From Pleomorphomonas sp. JP5 (lineage in GTDB: Bacteria > Pseudomonadota > Alphaproteobacteria > Rhizobiales > Pleomorphomonadaceae), in NCBI RefSeq assembly GCF_023721815.1, contig NZ_JAMDLI010000021.1, positions 186,001 to 250,000 on the forward strand: 64,000 bases of DNA, read 5' to 3'. This document shows, piece by piece, positions 17,992 to 26,602 of the stretch; position 1 is the first letter of the stretch; the number at the start of each line of letters is the position of its first letter. The notes under the pieces were generated by a model. The model did no database searches. It was not told the DNA's origin and saw nothing but the letters and a program-made list of their open reading frames with translations. Made by a program: the position numbers and the translations under genes.

Positions 17992-18810
17992 ATGTCCGCA
18001 GTCCAGGCCACGACGGCCTTCGACACCGTCCGCACTCCCGATCCGGCGAACCGCCCGATCAAGATCCACACGGCCAGCGTCAAGGTGACCTACGGCCAGA
18101 AGGAAGCCCTGCACGGCGTTTCCATCGATATCCCCGAGAGGGCCGTCACCGCCTTCATCGGCCCGTCGGGTTGCGGCAAGTCGACGTTCCTGCGCTGCAT
18201 CAACCGCATGAACGACACCATCGCCGGCGCCCGCGTCGAAGGCACCATCAAGCTCGACGACCAGGACATCTACGATCCCGATCTCGACGTGGTGGAGCTG
18301 CGGGCCCGCGTCGGCATGGTGTTCCAGAAGCCCAATCCCTTCCCAAAGTCGATCTTCGACAATGTCGCCTACGGACCGCGCATCCATGGCCTCGCCCGCT
18401 CCAAGGCCGATCTTGAGGAAATCGTCGTCACGTCGCTTCAGAAGGCGTCGTTGTTCAACGAGGTCAAGGATCGTCTCAACGAGCCGGGCACCGGTCTTTC
18501 CGGCGGCCAACAGCAGCGACTTTGCATCGCTCGTGCGATCGCGGTTTCACCCGAAGTCATCCTGATGGACGAGCCCTGCTCGGCGCTCGACCCGATCGCC
18601 ACCGCCAAGGTGGAAGAGCTGATCGACGAGCTTCGGGCCAACTTCACCATCGTCATCGTGACCCATTCCATGCAGCAAGCGGCGCGCGTGTCGCAGCGCA
18701 CTGCCTTCTTCCATCTCGGACACCTGATCGAAGAAGGTCCCACGGACCACGTCTTCACCAATCCGCTCGAACAGCGGACGCAGGACTACATCACGGGCCG
18801 CTTCGGCTAA
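17992..18810 (+). CDS. pstB: Phosphate ABC transporter ATP-binding protein PstB
   Basis: Encodes 272 residues from ATG 17992 with GGAG upstream; earlier in-frame codons overlap pstA. Walker A is [13 protein letters not shown], the Q-loop region [23 protein letters not shown] is diagnostic of PstB, the ABC signature is [16 protein letters not shown], and Walker B is [13 protein letters not shown] with the switch His in VTHSM. It powers the PstCA channel and takes part, with PhoU, in signalling phosphate sufficiency to PhoR. phoU follows 22 bp later. Confidence 0.96.
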   Translation: MSAVQATTAFDTVRTPDPANRPIKIHTASVKVTYGQKEALHGVSIDIPERAVTAFIGPSGCGKSTFLRCINRMNDTIAGARVEGTIKLDDQDIYDPDLDVVELRARVGMVFQKPNPFPKSIFDNVAYGPRIHGLARSKADLEEIVVTSLQKASLFNEVKDRLNEPGTGLSGGQQQRLCIARAIAVSPEVILMDEPCSALDPIATAKVEELIDELRANFTIVIVTHSMQQAARVSQRTAFFHLGHLIEEGPTDHVFTNPLEQRTQDYITGRFG

Positions 18811-18832
18811 TCGGAAACGGCAGGAGATTTCC

Positions 18833-19540
18833 ATGGAACATACGGTTTCCGCCTACGACGACGACCTCAAGGCGATTGCTCGCATGGTCACCGAGATCGG
18901 CGGCCTCGCCGAGCGCGCCGTCGGCGACTCAGTGGCGGCCCTGACCCGTCTCGACCTTGCCCTCGCGCAGCGCGTCGTCGCCGGGGACAAGGAACTCGAC
19001 CGGCTGCAGCACGAGATCGAGGAAAAGGCGATCCTGGTGATCGCTCGCCGCCAGCCAATGGCCAACGACCTCAGAGAAATCGTTGGCGCCATGCGCATCG
19101 CCAACGACATCGAGCGGATCGGCGATCTCGCGAAGAACATTGCCAAGCGCGTCGTCGCCATCAACGGCGTCTTCCCGAACAAGCAACTCATCACCGGCGT
19201 CGAGCATATGTGCGAAATCGCCTTGCAGCAGCTCAAGCGGGTGCTCGATGCCTTTGCCAGCCAGGATGACCAGGCGGCTGGCGCGGTGCGCCAGCGCGAC
19301 GACGAGATCGACGCTCTCTACACTTCGCTGTTCCGCGAACTCCTCACCTATATGATGGAGGATCCGCGCAACCTCACCTTCTGCATCCATCTGCTGTTCT
19401 GCGCCAAGAATATCGAGCGGATCGGCGATCACGCTACGAACATCGCTGAATCGGTGCATTATGTCGTGACGGGCCGGTCCTATGAAGAAGAGCGGCCGAA
19501 GGCCGATGCTTCGATCACCAGCACTATCAGCGGTTCCTAA
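18833..19540 (+). CDS. phoU: Phosphate signalling complex protein PhoU
   Basis: Encodes 235 residues. Two PhoU helical-bundle repeats are visible. The first includes MVTEIGGLAERAV, PMANDLREIVGAMRIANDIERIGDLAKNIAKR; the second repeats the pattern with LTFCIHLLFCAKNIERIGDHATNIAE. The ERIGDxAxNIA motif in each repeat carries the metal-binding Asp and Asn residues. PhoU links Pst transport to PhoR, damping the Pho response when phosphate is plentiful. It sits between pstB and phoB, the usual order. AGGAG at about -9 supports ATG 18833. Confidence 0.95.
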   Translation: MEHTVSAYDDDLKAIARMVTEIGGLAERAVGDSVAALTRLDLALAQRVVAGDKELDRLQHEIEEKAILVIARRQPMANDLREIVGAMRIANDIERIGDLAKNIAKRVVAINGVFPNKQLITGVEHMCEIALQQLKRVLDAFASQDDQAAGAVRQRDDEIDALYTSLFRELLTYMMEDPRNLTFCIHLLFCAKNIERIGDHATNIAESVHYVVTGRSYEEERPKADASITSTISGS

Positions 19541-19564
19541 CAAGCCCGGGAGTTAAGGACGACC

Positions 19565-20260
19565 ATGGCCAAGGTGATGATCGTCGAGGACGAGGAGGCC
19601 GTGTCACTGATGCTTCGCTACAATCTCGAAGCCGAGGGCTTCGAGGTGGAACAGGCATTTCGCGGTGACGAAGCCGACATTCGCCTCAAGGAGATCACTC
19701 CCGACCTGCTGCTGCTCGACTGGATGCTGCCGGGTCTCTCGGGTATCGAGCTTTGCCGCCGCCTCCGGGCGCGACCGGAAACCGAACGGTTGCCGGTGAT
19801 CATGCTGACGGCGCGTGGCGAGGAATCGGAACGCGTTCGCGGGCTCGCGACGGGGGCCGACGATTATGTGGTGAAACCATTCTCGGTTCCCGAGCTGATC
19901 GCCCGCGTCAAGGCGATGCTTCGACGCGCCAAGCCGGAAGCGGTGTCCAGCCTGCTGATGGCGGGCGACATCGAGCTCGATCGCGAGACACGGCGCGTCC
20001 GGCGCTCGGCGCGCGAGATTCATCTCGGGCCGACAGAGTTCCGGCTTCTGGAATTCCTGATGCAGTCGCCCGGTCGGGTGTTCTCGCGCGAACAACTGCT
20101 CAATGGCGTGTGGGGTCACGACGTCTATGTCGACGAGCGCACCGTCGACGTGCACGTCGGTCGACTCCGGAAATCGATCAATCGTGGTCGCGCCCGCGAT
20201 CCGATCCGCACGGTTCGCGGTTCGGGCTACTCCTTCGACGAGAAGTTCGCCGCCAGTTAA
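19565..20260 (+). CDS. phoB: Phosphate regulon response regulator PhoB
   Basis: Encodes 231 residues. The receiver domain (1-120) has the acidic pocket EDEE at 8-11, phosphoacceptor Asp52 in LLLLDWMLPG, the Thr of MLTARGEE and Lys of VVKPFS. The C-terminal OmpR-type winged helix (about 130-228) contains LGPTEFRLLEFLMQSPGRVFSREQLL and VDVHVGRLRKSIN. Phosphorylated PhoB would bind the box at 13915-13943 to switch on this operon. It is the last gene of phoR-pstSCAB-phoU-phoB. Confidence 0.95.
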   Translation: MAKVMIVEDEEAVSLMLRYNLEAEGFEVEQAFRGDEADIRLKEITPDLLLLDWMLPGLSGIELCRRLRARPETERLPVIMLTARGEESERVRGLATGADDYVVKPFSVPELIARVKAMLRRAKPEAVSSLLMAGDIELDRETRRVRRSAREIHLGPTEFRLLEFLMQSPGRVFSREQLLNGVWGHDVYVDERTVDVHVGRLRKSINRGRARDPIRTVRGSGYSFDEKFAAS

Positions 20261-20331
20261 GTCGTTCTTGTCGTTCCAGGCTGGACGATCCCGTCCGCTT
20301 TTCTCGTTTACGCTTCGCGGCCCGATGGTCT

Positions 20332-20362
20332 AGGTTCCCTTCCGTCATCCGAGAGGGAACCT
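20332..20362 (+). promoter_or_regulatory. Hairpin covering the coaBC ribosome binding site
   Basis: A perfect 9-bp inverted repeat (AGGTTCCCT at 20332-20340, AGGGAACCT at 20354-20362) with a 13-base loop ends 3 bases before the coaBC ATG. The Shine-Dalgarno AGAGGGA lies mostly inside the 3' arm, so folding would hide it. This suggests translational control but no ligand-binding domain is evident. Confidence 0.55.
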
Positions 20363-20365
20363 GAA

Positions 20366-21571
20366 ATGCTGGCGGGCAAGCGCATTCTGATCGTCATTGG
20401 TGGTGGCATCGCCGCCTACAAGGTGCTTGAGGTGATCCGTCGCCTCAAGGAGCGTGGCGCCGCCGTGCGAGTGATCCTGACCCGCTCGGGTAAGGAATTC
20501 GTAACACCGATGACCGTGGGCGCGCTCTCGGGCGAGAAGGTGTTCAGCGATCTGTTCGACCCGACCGAGGAGCAGGATATCGGCCATATCGTGCTTTCCC
20601 GCGACACGGATCTGATTCTGGTTGCGCCCGCCACTGCCAACCTCATCGCCCGCATGGCCAACGGCATCGCCGACGAGCTTGCCACGGCCAGCCTGCTTGC
20701 CGCCGCCGCGCCGATCATTGTCTGCCCCGCCATGAACCAGCGCATGTGGGCGCACCCGGCAACCCAGCGTAACGCAGCGCAGCTCGCCGCCGACGGCGTT
20801 CGGTTCATCGGTCCGGCCGAGGGACGAATGGCCGAGCGTAACGAGGCCGGCGTTGGTCGCCTGTCCGAGCCGATGGAGATCGTCGCCGGTGTCGAGGCTT
20901 TCTTCACCCAGGCGGAAAAGCCGAAGCCTCTGGCCGGTCGGCATGTGCTCGTCACCTCCGGCCCGACCATTGAGCCGATCGACCCCGTGCGTTTCATCAC
21001 CAATCGCTCCTCGGGAAAACAGGGACATGCCGTCGCCGCCGCCGCTGCTCGCGCTGGCGCCCGCGTAACGCTCATCTCCGGTCCGGTTTCGATCCCCGAT
21101 CCTCTGGGTGTCGACATCGTTCGGGTGGAAACGGCCCGTGAGATGCTTGCGGCCGTGTTGGCCGCCCTGCCGTCCGACGTCGCGGTGATGACCGCGGCCG
21201 TGTCTGATTGGCGGCCGGCGGAGGTCGCCCCGCAAAAGATCAAGAAATCGGCTGGCGACCCGGCACCGTTGTCATTCATTGAAAACCCCGACGTGCTGGC
21301 GACGCTCGGCCATGACGCTCAACGACCGAAGATTGTCGTTGGATTCGCTGCCGAAACGACCGATATCGAGGCCAACGCGGCCAGAAAGCTGGCGACCAAG
21401 GGAGCCGACTATATCGTCGCCAACGACGTGTCACCGGCTGGCGGTGTGTTCGGCAGCGATCTCAACAGCGTTCGCGTTCTCTCGGCGGCGGGCATCGATG
21501 TCTGGCCGACACTCTCAAAGGACGAGGTCGCCGAGAGGCTGATTGCGCTTGTCGCCGAGCGGCTTGGCTAA
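20366..21571 (+). CDS. coaBC: Bifunctional phosphopantothenoylcysteine decarboxylase/synthetase CoaBC
   Basis: Encodes 401 residues covering two steps of coenzyme A synthesis: ligation of cysteine to 4'-phosphopantothenate and decarboxylation. The N-terminal CoaC flavoprotein domain (1 to about 180) starts KRILIVIGGGIAAYK and carries the active-site region PAMNQRMW with a Cys nearby (IIVCPAMN). The C-terminal CoaB domain contains VLVTSGPTIEPIDPVRFITNRSSGKQGHAVA, MTAAVSDWRP and KIKK. Followed by dut 45 bp later. The ribosome binding site lies in a hairpin (see 20332-20362). Confidence 0.95.
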   Translation: MLAGKRILIVIGGGIAAYKVLEVIRRLKERGAAVRVILTRSGKEFVTPMTVGALSGEKVFSDLFDPTEEQDIGHIVLSRDTDLILVAPATANLIARMANGIADELATASLLAAAAPIIVCPAMNQRMWAHPATQRNAAQLAADGVRFIGPAEGRMAERNEAGVGRLSEPMEIVAGVEAFFTQAEKPKPLAGRHVLVTSGPTIEPIDPVRFITNRSSGKQGHAVAAAAARAGARVTLISGPVSIPDPLGVDIVRVETAREMLAAVLAALPSDVAVMTAAVSDWRPAEVAPQKIKKSAGDPAPLSFIENPDVLATLGHDAQRPKIVVGFAAETTDIEANAARKLATKGADYIVANDVSPAGGVFGSDLNSVRVLSAAGIDVWPTLSKDEVAERLIALVAERLG

Positions 21572-21616
21572 TTATCGATTCGTTCCCGCAACAAACCAGC
21601 TTTCTTGAGGTTATTC

Positions 21617-22063
21617 ATGATCGAGGTTGCTCTTCAGCGTTTGCCTCATGCCAAGGACTTGCCGCTTCCTGCTTACCAGAGCGAAGACGCGGCTGGTCTC
21701 GACCTTCTGGCAGCCGTCGAAGAACCGGTAACCTTGCCGCCGCTCGGGCGAGCACTGGTACCGACCGGACTCGCCATGGCTCTGCCCTCCGGTTACGAGG
21801 CGCAGGTTCGACCGCGCTCGGGGCTCTCGGCCAAGCATGGTGTTACGGTCCTCAACTCACCCGGCACAATCGACGCGGATTATCGCGGCGAGGTGAAGGT
21901 TATCTTGATCAATCTTTCCGACACGCCCTTCACCATCGATCGTGGGGAGCGCATCGCCCAGATGGTGATCGCACCGGTCAGCCGCGCCCGTCTCGTCGAA
22001 ACGGACACACTTGACGCGACCGCTCGAGGCGCCGGCGGCTTCGGGTCGACAGGTCGTTCCTGA
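21617..22063 (+). CDS. dut: Deoxyuridine 5'-triphosphate nucleotidohydrolase (dUTPase)
   Basis: Encodes 148 residues from ATG 21617, chosen because GAGG lies 6 bases upstream. The enzyme hydrolyses dUTP to dUMP, keeping uracil out of DNA and feeding thymidylate synthesis. The five trimeric dUTPase motifs appear in order: [45 protein letters not shown], and a C-terminal [11 protein letters not shown]. Length is normal. The coaBC-dut adjacency is common in Proteobacteria. Confidence 0.96.
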   Translation: MIEVALQRLPHAKDLPLPAYQSEDAAGLDLLAAVEEPVTLPPLGRALVPTGLAMALPSGYEAQVRPRSGLSAKHGVTVLNSPGTIDADYRGEVKVILINLSDTPFTIDRGERIAQMVIAPVSRARLVETDTLDATARGAGGFGSTGRS

Positions 22064-22095
22064 CGAAGGGGCAGTTCATTCTCACTTGTGTCTAG

Positions 22096-22116
22096 ATTGG
22101 GGAATCATTTTCCAAT
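22096..22116. repeat. Inverted repeat upstream of cysK
   Basis: ATTGGGGAA (22096-22104) and TTTTCCAAT (22108-22116) form a 3-base-loop inverted repeat with two G-T pairings, in the 150-bp dut-cysK gap. It could be an operator or an RNA hairpin. No T-run follows, so it is not an obvious terminator. Confidence 0.3.
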
Positions 22117-22213
22117 TCGGTCGTTCGATGCGACCTCGGTTGACTGGTGGCGTTCTGCCGCCACCGGTAGAATGGGCTTAATTTCAGAAGGCCCGTACAA
22201 CGAGGATTTCCCC

Positions 22214-23179
22214 ATGAGCGATCTTTCCCGCCGCGGTCGCGGCAAGATCTACGCCTCCATTACCGACACCATCGGCGACACCCCGCTTGTCCGTTTCGAC
22301 AAGCTGGCCAAGGAGAACGGCGTCAAGGCAACCATTCTCGGCAAGCTGGAGTTCTTCAACCCAATCGCTTCGGTCAAGGATCGCATCGGCGTCGCGATGA
22401 TCGAAGCGCTGGAAGCGCAGGGCAAGATCAAGCCTGGCGAGTCCACGTTGATTGAGCCGACCTCTGGCAACACGGGCATCGCCCTTGCATTCGTCGCAGC
22501 GGCCAAGGGCTATCGACTGATACTGGTCATGCCGGAGTCGATGTCCCTCGAGCGTCGCAAGATGCTGAAATTGCTCGGTGCCGAGCTTGAGCTGACCGAA
22601 GCGGCCAAGGGTATGAAAGGCGCCATCGCCAAGGCCAACGAGTTGGCCTCCGCCATACCCGGCGCCATTATCCCGCAGCAGTTTGAAAATCCGGCCAACC
22701 CGGAGGTGCATCGCGTCAGCACGGCCGAGGAAATCTGGAACGACACCGAAGGCAAAGTCGACATTTTCGTTGCCGGCATTGGCACCGGCGGCACGATTAC
22801 CGGCGTCGGTCGCGTGCTGAAGGAGCGCAAGCCTGAAGTGAAGGTGGTTGCCGTCGAGCCGAACGAGAGCCCGGTGCTCTCGGGTGGAAATCCCGGACCC
22901 CACAAGATCCAGGGCATCGGCGCCGGTTTCGTTCCGTCGGTTCTCGACACCAAGGTCTATGACGAAATCCTGCCGGTTCCTTCGGAAGAGGCGCTCTCCA
23001 CCGCTCGCCAAGCAGCGAAGCTCGAAGGCGTGCCGGTTGGCATTTCTTCCGGAGCGGCGTTGACGGCGGCGATCAAGCTCGGTCAGCGGCCTGAAAATGC
23101 CGGCAAGACCATCGTTGTGATCGTGCCGTCCTTTGCCGAGCGCTACTTGTCGACCGCCTTGTTCGAAGGGCTTGCCTGA
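22214..23179 (+). CDS. cysK: Cysteine synthase A (O-acetylserine sulfhydrylase)
   Basis: Encodes 321 residues from ATG 22214 with GAGG upstream; the longer frame back to 22088 reads through intergenic sequence. A PLP-dependent enzyme making cysteine from O-acetylserine and sulfide. The PLP-binding Lys55 is in [11 protein letters not shown], the substrate loop is [13 protein letters not shown], and the phosphate-cup glycine loop is [22 protein letters not shown] is near the C-terminus. Length and motifs fit CysK rather than CysM or cystathionine beta-synthase. Its 3' end overlaps the convergent NUDIX gene by 37 bp. Confidence 0.93.
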   Translation: MSDLSRRGRGKIYASITDTIGDTPLVRFDKLAKENGVKATILGKLEFFNPIASVKDRIGVAMIEALEAQGKIKPGESTLIEPTSGNTGIALAFVAAAKGYRLILVMPESMSLERRKMLKLLGAELELTEAAKGMKGAIAKANELASAIPGAIIPQQFENPANPEVHRVSTAEEIWNDTEGKVDIFVAGIGTGGTITGVGRVLKERKPEVKVVAVEPNESPVLSGGNPGPHKIQGIGAGFVPSVLDTKVYDEILPVPSEEALSTARQAAKLEGVPVGISSGAALTAAIKLGQRPENAGKTIVVIVPSFAERYLSTALFEGLA

Positions 23180-23709
23180 TCCGCATACTCTTGCGCAAGC
23201 AGGGACGACGTTTTTTCGGCGGTCGGTGCCTTGAGGGTGCCGGCCGCCTTCTTCTTGGCAATGTCGACGAAGAAGGCGAGGATGATATCGCCTACGCCGA
23301 CATCCGATACCAACGCCGCCGCATCGACCGGATTGAAGAACCGCACCTCTCGCTGGTCCTTTTCCTGCCAATGGTCGAGCTGTCGTTCGACGGCCAGGGG
23401 AAAGACGTCGACCAGCACCTTCTCCTGACGTTTGGGAAACTGCTTCACATAAGTGAAGCGTCCAATGGATTTCGGCGCCGCGCTGCCAATCAGGCCGGCT
23501 TCCTCCATCGCCTCGGTTTCCGCGCTCTCGTGAGGTTTCAGGCCTTTGATCGGCCAGCCCTTGGGCAATATCCAGCGGCCGCTGTCTCGGGTGGTGATCA
23601 TCACCACCTCATACCCTTCGACCGTCAGACGATAGGGCAGGGCGGCGACCTGTCGGAACTTTTCGGGCGTCGCCTTTGCCACAACCAACCCTTTCGAAGA
23701 CTTGATCAC
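23143..23709 (-). CDS. NUDIX hydrolase
   Basis: Encodes 188 residues from GTG 23709, chosen because GGGAGG precedes it with 6-base spacing; ATG 23727 (six residues longer) lacks a visible site. The core has [21 protein letters not shown] followed by a NUDIX box reading [14 protein letters not shown]. The box keeps the EExG core but has Thr where the consensus REUxEE has Arg. The WILPKGWP stretch resembles alphaproteobacterial NUDIX proteins related to diphosphoinositol-polyphosphate hydrolases. Substrate unknown. The tail has low similarity and a Lys/Ala-rich end. It overlaps cysK tail-to-tail. Confidence 0.8.
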   Translation of the reverse strand: MIKSSKGLVVAKATPEKFRQVAALPYRLTVEGYEVVMITTRDSGRWILPKGWPIKGLKPHESAETEAMEEAGLIGSAAPKSIGRFTYVKQFPKRQEKVLVDVFPLAVERQLDHWQEKDQREVRFFNPVDAAALVSDVGVGDIILAFFVDIAKKKAAGTLKAPTAEKTSSLLAQEYADQASPSNKAVDK

Positions 23710-23830
23710 CTGGCGCCTCCCGATCATTCAAGCAGATGGAACAAGCGCCGGGGCGCTCTATGACATAATTCGCCGGCTAAAGACAGCCCGACCAGATAGA
23801 CCCGGAATATTGCGGACTTATCCGCTTCTA

Positions 23831-24550
23831 TCAGGCCGTTTCCGCTTGCTCGTCGTGATCCAGATACGTGTTCCAGAGCGCCTTTTCTCCGATGGCAGCG
23901 ATGAAGGCAGCGTGCGCCTCCACTTCGGCGGCAGAGAGGCGTGAAGGCAATGGTGAAGGACGCGGACGCAGGGCGACACGACCGCCAACCTCGCCGCTCT
24001 CGGACGACTGCACCGATACCGTCAGATCAAGGCCGGCTTGCCGGCCGCCGGTCAGCTCAAGATAAACTTCAGCCAGGAGTTCGGCGTCGAGCAAGGCCCC
24101 ATGCTTGATACGCTTGGAACGATCGATGCCATAACGGTTGCAGAGCGCATCAAGGCTTGCCGGCGCACCGGGATGCTTCCGACGCGCCATCATCAGGGTA
24201 TCGACGACCCGTTCGTTGCCAAAAGTCGACCGCCCCGATGCCTTCAGCTCGAAGTTGATGAAGCCCATGTCGAAGCTGGCGTTGTGGGCGACCAGATGAG
24301 CTTCGCCGACAAAGTCGACAAAGGCGTCGGCGACCTCCTCAAAGCGCGGCTTGTCGGCCAGAAACTCGTCGGACAGGCCGTGGACGTCGAAGGCTTCCTG
24401 GGGCACGGGACGCCCCGGATTGATGTAGACATGGAAGTTGCGGCCGGTCGGGAAGCGGTTGACCACCTCGACGCAGCCGATTTCGACAAGGCGGTCGCCT
24501 GTCTTGGGATCAAGGCCAGTTGTTTCGGTATCGAAGACGATTTCACGCAT
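23831..24550 (-). CDS. dnaQ: DNA polymerase III epsilon subunit (proofreading exonuclease)
   Basis: Encodes 239 residues. DEDDh exonuclease motifs are complete: Exo I VFDTETTGLDP with Asp7 and Glu9, Exo II LVAHNASFDMGFINFEL, and Exo III with HGALLDAELLAEVYLEL. The C-terminal segment of about 60 residues would bind the alpha subunit. It edits mismatched 3' ends in the replisome. dnaQ, coaE, aroE, maf and the PPSR gene run as one minus-strand block next to the origin, an order kept in many Hyphomicrobiales. Confidence 0.94.
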   Translation of the reverse strand: MREIVFDTETTGLDPKTGDRLVEIGCVEVVNRFPTGRNFHVYINPGRPVPQEAFDVHGLSDEFLADKPRFEEVADAFVDFVGEAHLVAHNASFDMGFINFELKASGRSTFGNERVVDTLMMARRKHPGAPASLDALCNRYGIDRSKRIKHGALLDAELLAEVYLELTGGRQAGLDLTVSVQSSESGEVGGRVALRPRPSPLPSRLSAAEVEAHAAFIAAIGEKALWNTYLDHDEQAETA

Positions 24551-24618
24551 GGCCGAATCCTGCCTGCCGGCGAGAAGGATTTCAAGGAAATCCGGCCAGC
24601 TTGTCCCCCACCAATTCC

Positions 24619-25200
24619 CTAGAGAAGCAGTTGACGGAGAATGGCCTCGACCGCTGCCTTGGCCGCGGCGATACCCTTTCCGGAGGGGACTATGAAATCG
24701 GCTCGTTCTCTTTTCTCGGCATCCGGCATTTGCCGCGCGAGAACCGCCTCGAACTTTTCCGGCGTCATGCCGGAACGAACGAGCACCCGGGCGCGCTGCA
24801 CCTCGGCCGGAGCGGATACCACGACTATCTTGTCGAAGTCGCTCTGGCGGCCGGTTTCAAAGAGAAGAGGAATGTCGAGCACCACCGCCGGCGCACCGGC
24901 GCGGCGATATCGTTCGACAAAATCGTCCTCGGACCGACGCACGGCTGGATGAACGATGGCCTCCAGTTTGCGAAAGGCGGCTCCATCGCCGGAAAGTCGC
25001 TCGGAAAGTCGCCCGCGGTCCACCCGACCTTCCACGGTTGTACCCGGAAAGGCCGCCTCTATGTCGGCGGCAAGCGGGCCTTCGTAGAGCGCGTGCACCG
25101 TCGCGTCGGCATCGAACACCGGCAGACCCGCTTGCCGGAACAGATCGGCGGTGGTGGTCTTGCCCATGCCGATCGAACCGGTGAGGCCAATGACGATCAA
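24619..25200 (-). CDS. coaE: Dephospho-CoA kinase
   Basis: Encodes 193 residues. It catalyses the last step of CoA synthesis, ATP-dependent 3' phosphorylation of dephospho-CoA. The N-terminal P-loop is GLTGSIGMGKTTTADLF, followed by VFDADATVHALY, the LEAIVHPAVR segment and VVLDIPLLFETG, all family-typical. The start is TTG 25200, overlapping the aroE stop (TTGA). Translational coupling with aroE is likely. Confidence 0.94.
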   Translation of the reverse strand: MIVIGLTGSIGMGKTTTADLFRQAGLPVFDADATVHALYEGPLAADIEAAFPGTTVEGRVDRGRLSERLSGDGAAFRKLEAIVHPAVRRSEDDFVERYRRAGAPAVVLDIPLLFETGRQSDFDKIVVVSAPAEVQRARVLVRSGMTPEKFEAVLARQMPDAEKRERADFIVPSGKGIAAAKAAVEAILRQLLL

Positions 25201-26015
25201 AGGTCGGCCTCGATCAAGGCTCGGAGTTCCGCCGTCACCGAGGGCCGGCGGCCGAACCAGTGTTCGAAACCAGGAACCGCTTGGTGAAGCAGCATGCCGA
25301 GGCCATCGACGGTACGGAGGCCACGCGCTGCCGCCATGCCAAGGAAAGGCGTCACGAGCGGCACGTAAACGATGTCCGTCACCACGGCATCTTCCGGGAT
25401 GACGGACATGTCGAGATCGATGGCACCATCGCCTTTCATGCCAAGCGAGGTGGTATTGACGACAAATCCAGCCGTTGCCGCATATCGATTCGCTTCCGAA
25501 AGGACATCGGCGTGCGCCCGTCCGGGATAGCGAGCCGCCAAGACCTCAGCTCTCGACAGGGTGCGGTTGACGATGCGTACGCTGAAACCACGATCGATCA
25601 GGACATCCACGACAGCGGCGGCTGCACCGCCGGCGCCAAGGACGAGCGCTTCGCCCGGGGTCCTGTCCCAGCCCGGCGCGCGCTCGTCGAGATTGGCTGC
25701 GAATCCGGTTCCATCGGTATTGTCGGCGTGGAGCACGCTATCCTCGATCCACAACGTGTTGGCCGCGCCCACCCGCTCGACAATCGGTGTGCGATGGTAG
25801 GCGGCACGGGCGGCGACTTCCTTGTAGGGAATGGTGACGTTGCCGCCAATCAGGCCGCTATCGGCAAAACGAGCGAAGAAATCACCCGCTCGATCCGGTT
25901 CGATGGCGACGCGGCCATAGTCGCCCTTGATGTCGAACTGCTTCAGCCAATAGCCGTGGATCAACGGCGATCGCGACTGGCTCACCGGCCAGCCCATGAC
26001 GGCGGCACGGATCAT
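25197..26015 (-). CDS. aroE: Shikimate dehydrogenase
   Basis: Encodes 272 residues. An NADP-dependent enzyme reducing 3-dehydroshikimate in aromatic amino acid synthesis. Substrate-site motifs SQSRSPLIHGYWL, GGNVTIPYKE (catalytic Lys) and NTLW lie in the N-terminal half. The nucleotide-binding GAGGAAAAVVDVL with IVNRTLSRAE follows. The C-terminal VDGLGMLLHQAVPGFEHWFG is also diagnostic. It overlaps both coaE and maf by 4 bp, indicating a tight operon. Confidence 0.95.
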   Translation of the reverse strand: MIRAAVMGWPVSQSRSPLIHGYWLKQFDIKGDYGRVAIEPDRAGDFFARFADSGLIGGNVTIPYKEVAARAAYHRTPIVERVGAANTLWIEDSVLHADNTDGTGFAANLDERAPGWDRTPGEALVLGAGGAAAAVVDVLIDRGFSVRIVNRTLSRAEVLAARYPGRAHADVLSEANRYAATAGFVVNTTSLGMKGDGAIDLDMSVIPEDAVVTDIVYVPLVTPFLGMAAARGLRTVDGLGMLLHQAVPGFEHWFGRRPSVTAELRALIEADL

Positions 26016-26599
26016 TGTTCGATCATCCTTTCCTCACGCAAGAACTCGAGCAATGGCAGGAGAGGGAGACCAAGAATGGTGAAATGATTGCCTTCGATGG
26101 CCTCGAACAACTGAACGCCATAGCCCTCGAGCTGATAGGAACCGACCGAACCCAACGCCGTCTCGCCGACCACAGCGAGATAATGACTGATGAAGCGGGT
26201 GCTCAGGGGCCGCATGGTCAGCTTCGCATTGTCGATTGCCCGATGGAGAACTTCGCCATTCCGGGCGAGCGACAAGGCGGAATGAAGCTCGTGGGTGCGT
26301 CCCGATAGGCGAACCAGCTGCCGGCTGGCTTCCTCCCGGTCTCTGGGTTTATGAAATCTCTCATCGCCCAGCGACAGGGTCTGATCCGCGCCGATGACAA
26401 GATCGCCGGGCCTGCGAAGCGACACTTCGACCGATTTGACGTCGGCAAGCGCTTGCGCCACATCGGCAGCGGAAAGGCCGACGAGATCCTCTTCGATGAG
26501 GCGTTCGTCGATATCGGCCGGAATCCGCTTGAAGATCAGGCCGGCGCCGGTCATGAGGGCGGAGCGAGCGGCGCTCGCCGAGGCAAGGACAAGGCTCAT
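26012..26599 (-). CDS. Maf-family nucleoside triphosphate pyrophosphatase
   Basis: Encodes 195 residues. Maf proteins are housecleaning pyrophosphatases acting on canonical (dTTP, UTP) or modified nucleotides. The N-terminus LVLASASAARSALMTGAG fits the usual LASxSPRR motif in part: the SPR is replaced by SAAR, keeping the Arg. GADQTLSLGDERF carries the conserved Asp and Gln. GSYQLEGYGVQLFEAIEGNHFTILGLPLLPLL closes the domain. A second Maf-type gene is common in Hyphomicrobiales, so the precise subgroup is not assigned. It overlaps aroE by 4 bp and begins 3 bp after the PPSR gene. Confidence 0.88.
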   Translation of the reverse strand: MSLVLASASAARSALMTGAGLIFKRIPADIDERLIEEDLVGLSAADVAQALADVKSVEVSLRRPGDLVIGADQTLSLGDERFHKPRDREEASRQLVRLSGRTHELHSALSLARNGEVLHRAIDNAKLTMRPLSTRFISHYLAVVGETALGSVGSYQLEGYGVQLFEAIEGNHFTILGLPLLPLLEFLREERMIEQ

Positions 26600-26602
26600 A
26601 TT

